Positions 63,821 to 64,000 of a stretch of 64,000 nucleotides of DNA are shown one piece after another (position 1 is the first letter of the stretch; every line of letters begins with the position of its first letter). The stretch is from Bradyrhizobium sp. dw_78 (GTDB taxonomy: Bacteria; Pseudomonadota; Alphaproteobacteria; Rhizobiales; Xanthobacteraceae). Position numbers and translations under genes: made by a program. The notes beneath the pieces are model-generated. The model had not been told where the DNA came from and did no database searches. It was given only the letters and a program-made list of their open reading frames with translations. Location of the stretch: the NCBI RefSeq assembly GCF_018449525.1, contig NZ_JAAVUS010000007.1:310001-374000 (forward strand). Reading direction: 5' to 3'.

Positions 63821-64000
63821 GCTGCTACACCTCTGCGATCAACACGCACTTTCATGTCGGCGAGCTGCAACAGGGCCGGGCTGCTCGACACGAGCAATAT
63901 TGTCGTATGGCCTTTCAGCTCTTTCAGCAGTTCACGGAGTCGCGCTACGCCGTCGAGATCGAGCGAGCCGTCGGCGTTGTCGAGACAGAGGATAAGGGGA
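63817..64000 (-). CDS. ABC transporter ATPase, C-terminal fragment (gene continues beyond window)
   Basis: Only the last 60 codons are inside the window. They read as the end of an ABC ATPase: a Walker B-like LILCLDNADGSLD with N in place of the catalytic glutamate, then a beta strand TTILLVSSSP where the switch histidine should be, but a serine occupies the spot, and ADMKVRVDRRG at the end. The stop overlaps the start of the next gene (ATGA), so the two are translated together, most likely as the two halves of one exporter. Confidence 0.75.
   Translation of the reverse strand, partial: PLILCLDNADGSLDLDGVARLRELLKELKGHTTILLVSSSPALLQLADMKVRVDRRGVAA

Overview
The window is 64 kb of high-GC chromosomal DNA that reads as an alphaproteobacterium of the Bradyrhizobium / Rhodopseudomonas group (Nitrobacteraceae). 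The grounds are family and neighbourhood recall, not a search: the malonyl-CoA synthetase closely resembles the Rhodopseudomonas palustris enzyme, the order mdh-sucC-sucD-sucA-odhB-lpdA is typical of alphaproteobacteria, DUF2794 and DUF1223 proteins are present, and there are many short palindromic intergenic repeats of the kind common in these genomes. I see no tRNA or rRNA gene, CRISPR array, insertion sequence, integrase or phage gene, so this is core chromosome.

Layout, left to right. 64-9916 (minus strand): a TCA operon, mdh-sucC-sucD-sucA-odhB-(SDR)-lpdA, supplying malate dehydrogenase, succinyl-CoA synthetase and the complete 2-oxoglutarate dehydrogenase complex. 10187-12151: zapE and thpR. 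12329-16348: a GDSL esterase divergent from a YbbA/YbbP-like ABC pair, with overlapping start codons. 16590-20041: a Bax-inhibitor-1 membrane protein, a GNAT acetyltransferase, DUF2794, a 770-bp gene-free stretch with a probable small RNA, and DUF1223. 20130-26076: acnA, divergent from the haem-export/cytochrome c maturation genes ccmABCDG (ccmD is only 59 codons). 26207-30918: yciB, ftsY, an RluA-type pseudouridine synthase carrying an in-frame palindromic insertion, mtaB and dapF. 31115-33696: an exported effector-binding-fold protein, a SIMPL protein and a metallo-hydrolase. 34043-39302: ffh-rpsP-rimM-(dehydrogenase)-trmD-rplS. 39769-51714: leuC, leuD and leuB dispersed among small secreted proteins, a metallopeptidase, a glycosyltransferase-like protein, a CitE-like lyase, carbonic anhydrase, UPF0114 and asd. 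51930-57639: a molybdopterin oxidoreductase/cytochrome b pair, an SDR, matB, a Coa1-like membrane protein and a TauE permease. 57881-61416: sdhCDAB. 61619-64000 (minus): two ABC proteins of a type I secretion-like exporter, the second cut by the window edge.

Functionally the window concentrates central metabolism (aconitase, 2-oxoglutarate dehydrogenase, succinyl-CoA synthetase, succinate and malate dehydrogenases), respiration support (Ccm, Coa1-like), the SRP pathway (ffh and ftsY, 6 kb apart), translation and tRNA/rRNA modification (rpsP, rimM, trmD, rplS, mtaB, RluA) and amino-acid synthesis (leuBCD, asd, dapF).

The least ordinary features are: (i) the right-edge ABC pair, in which both visible ATPase domains lack the Walker B glutamate; (ii) several families of palindromic repeats placed between co-directional genes of housekeeping operons, in places entering coding sequence (RluA, RimM, carbonic anhydrase ends); (iii) a candidate small RNA at about 18740-18877; and (iv) a secreted GyrI/SOUL-like protein paired with a SIMPL protein.
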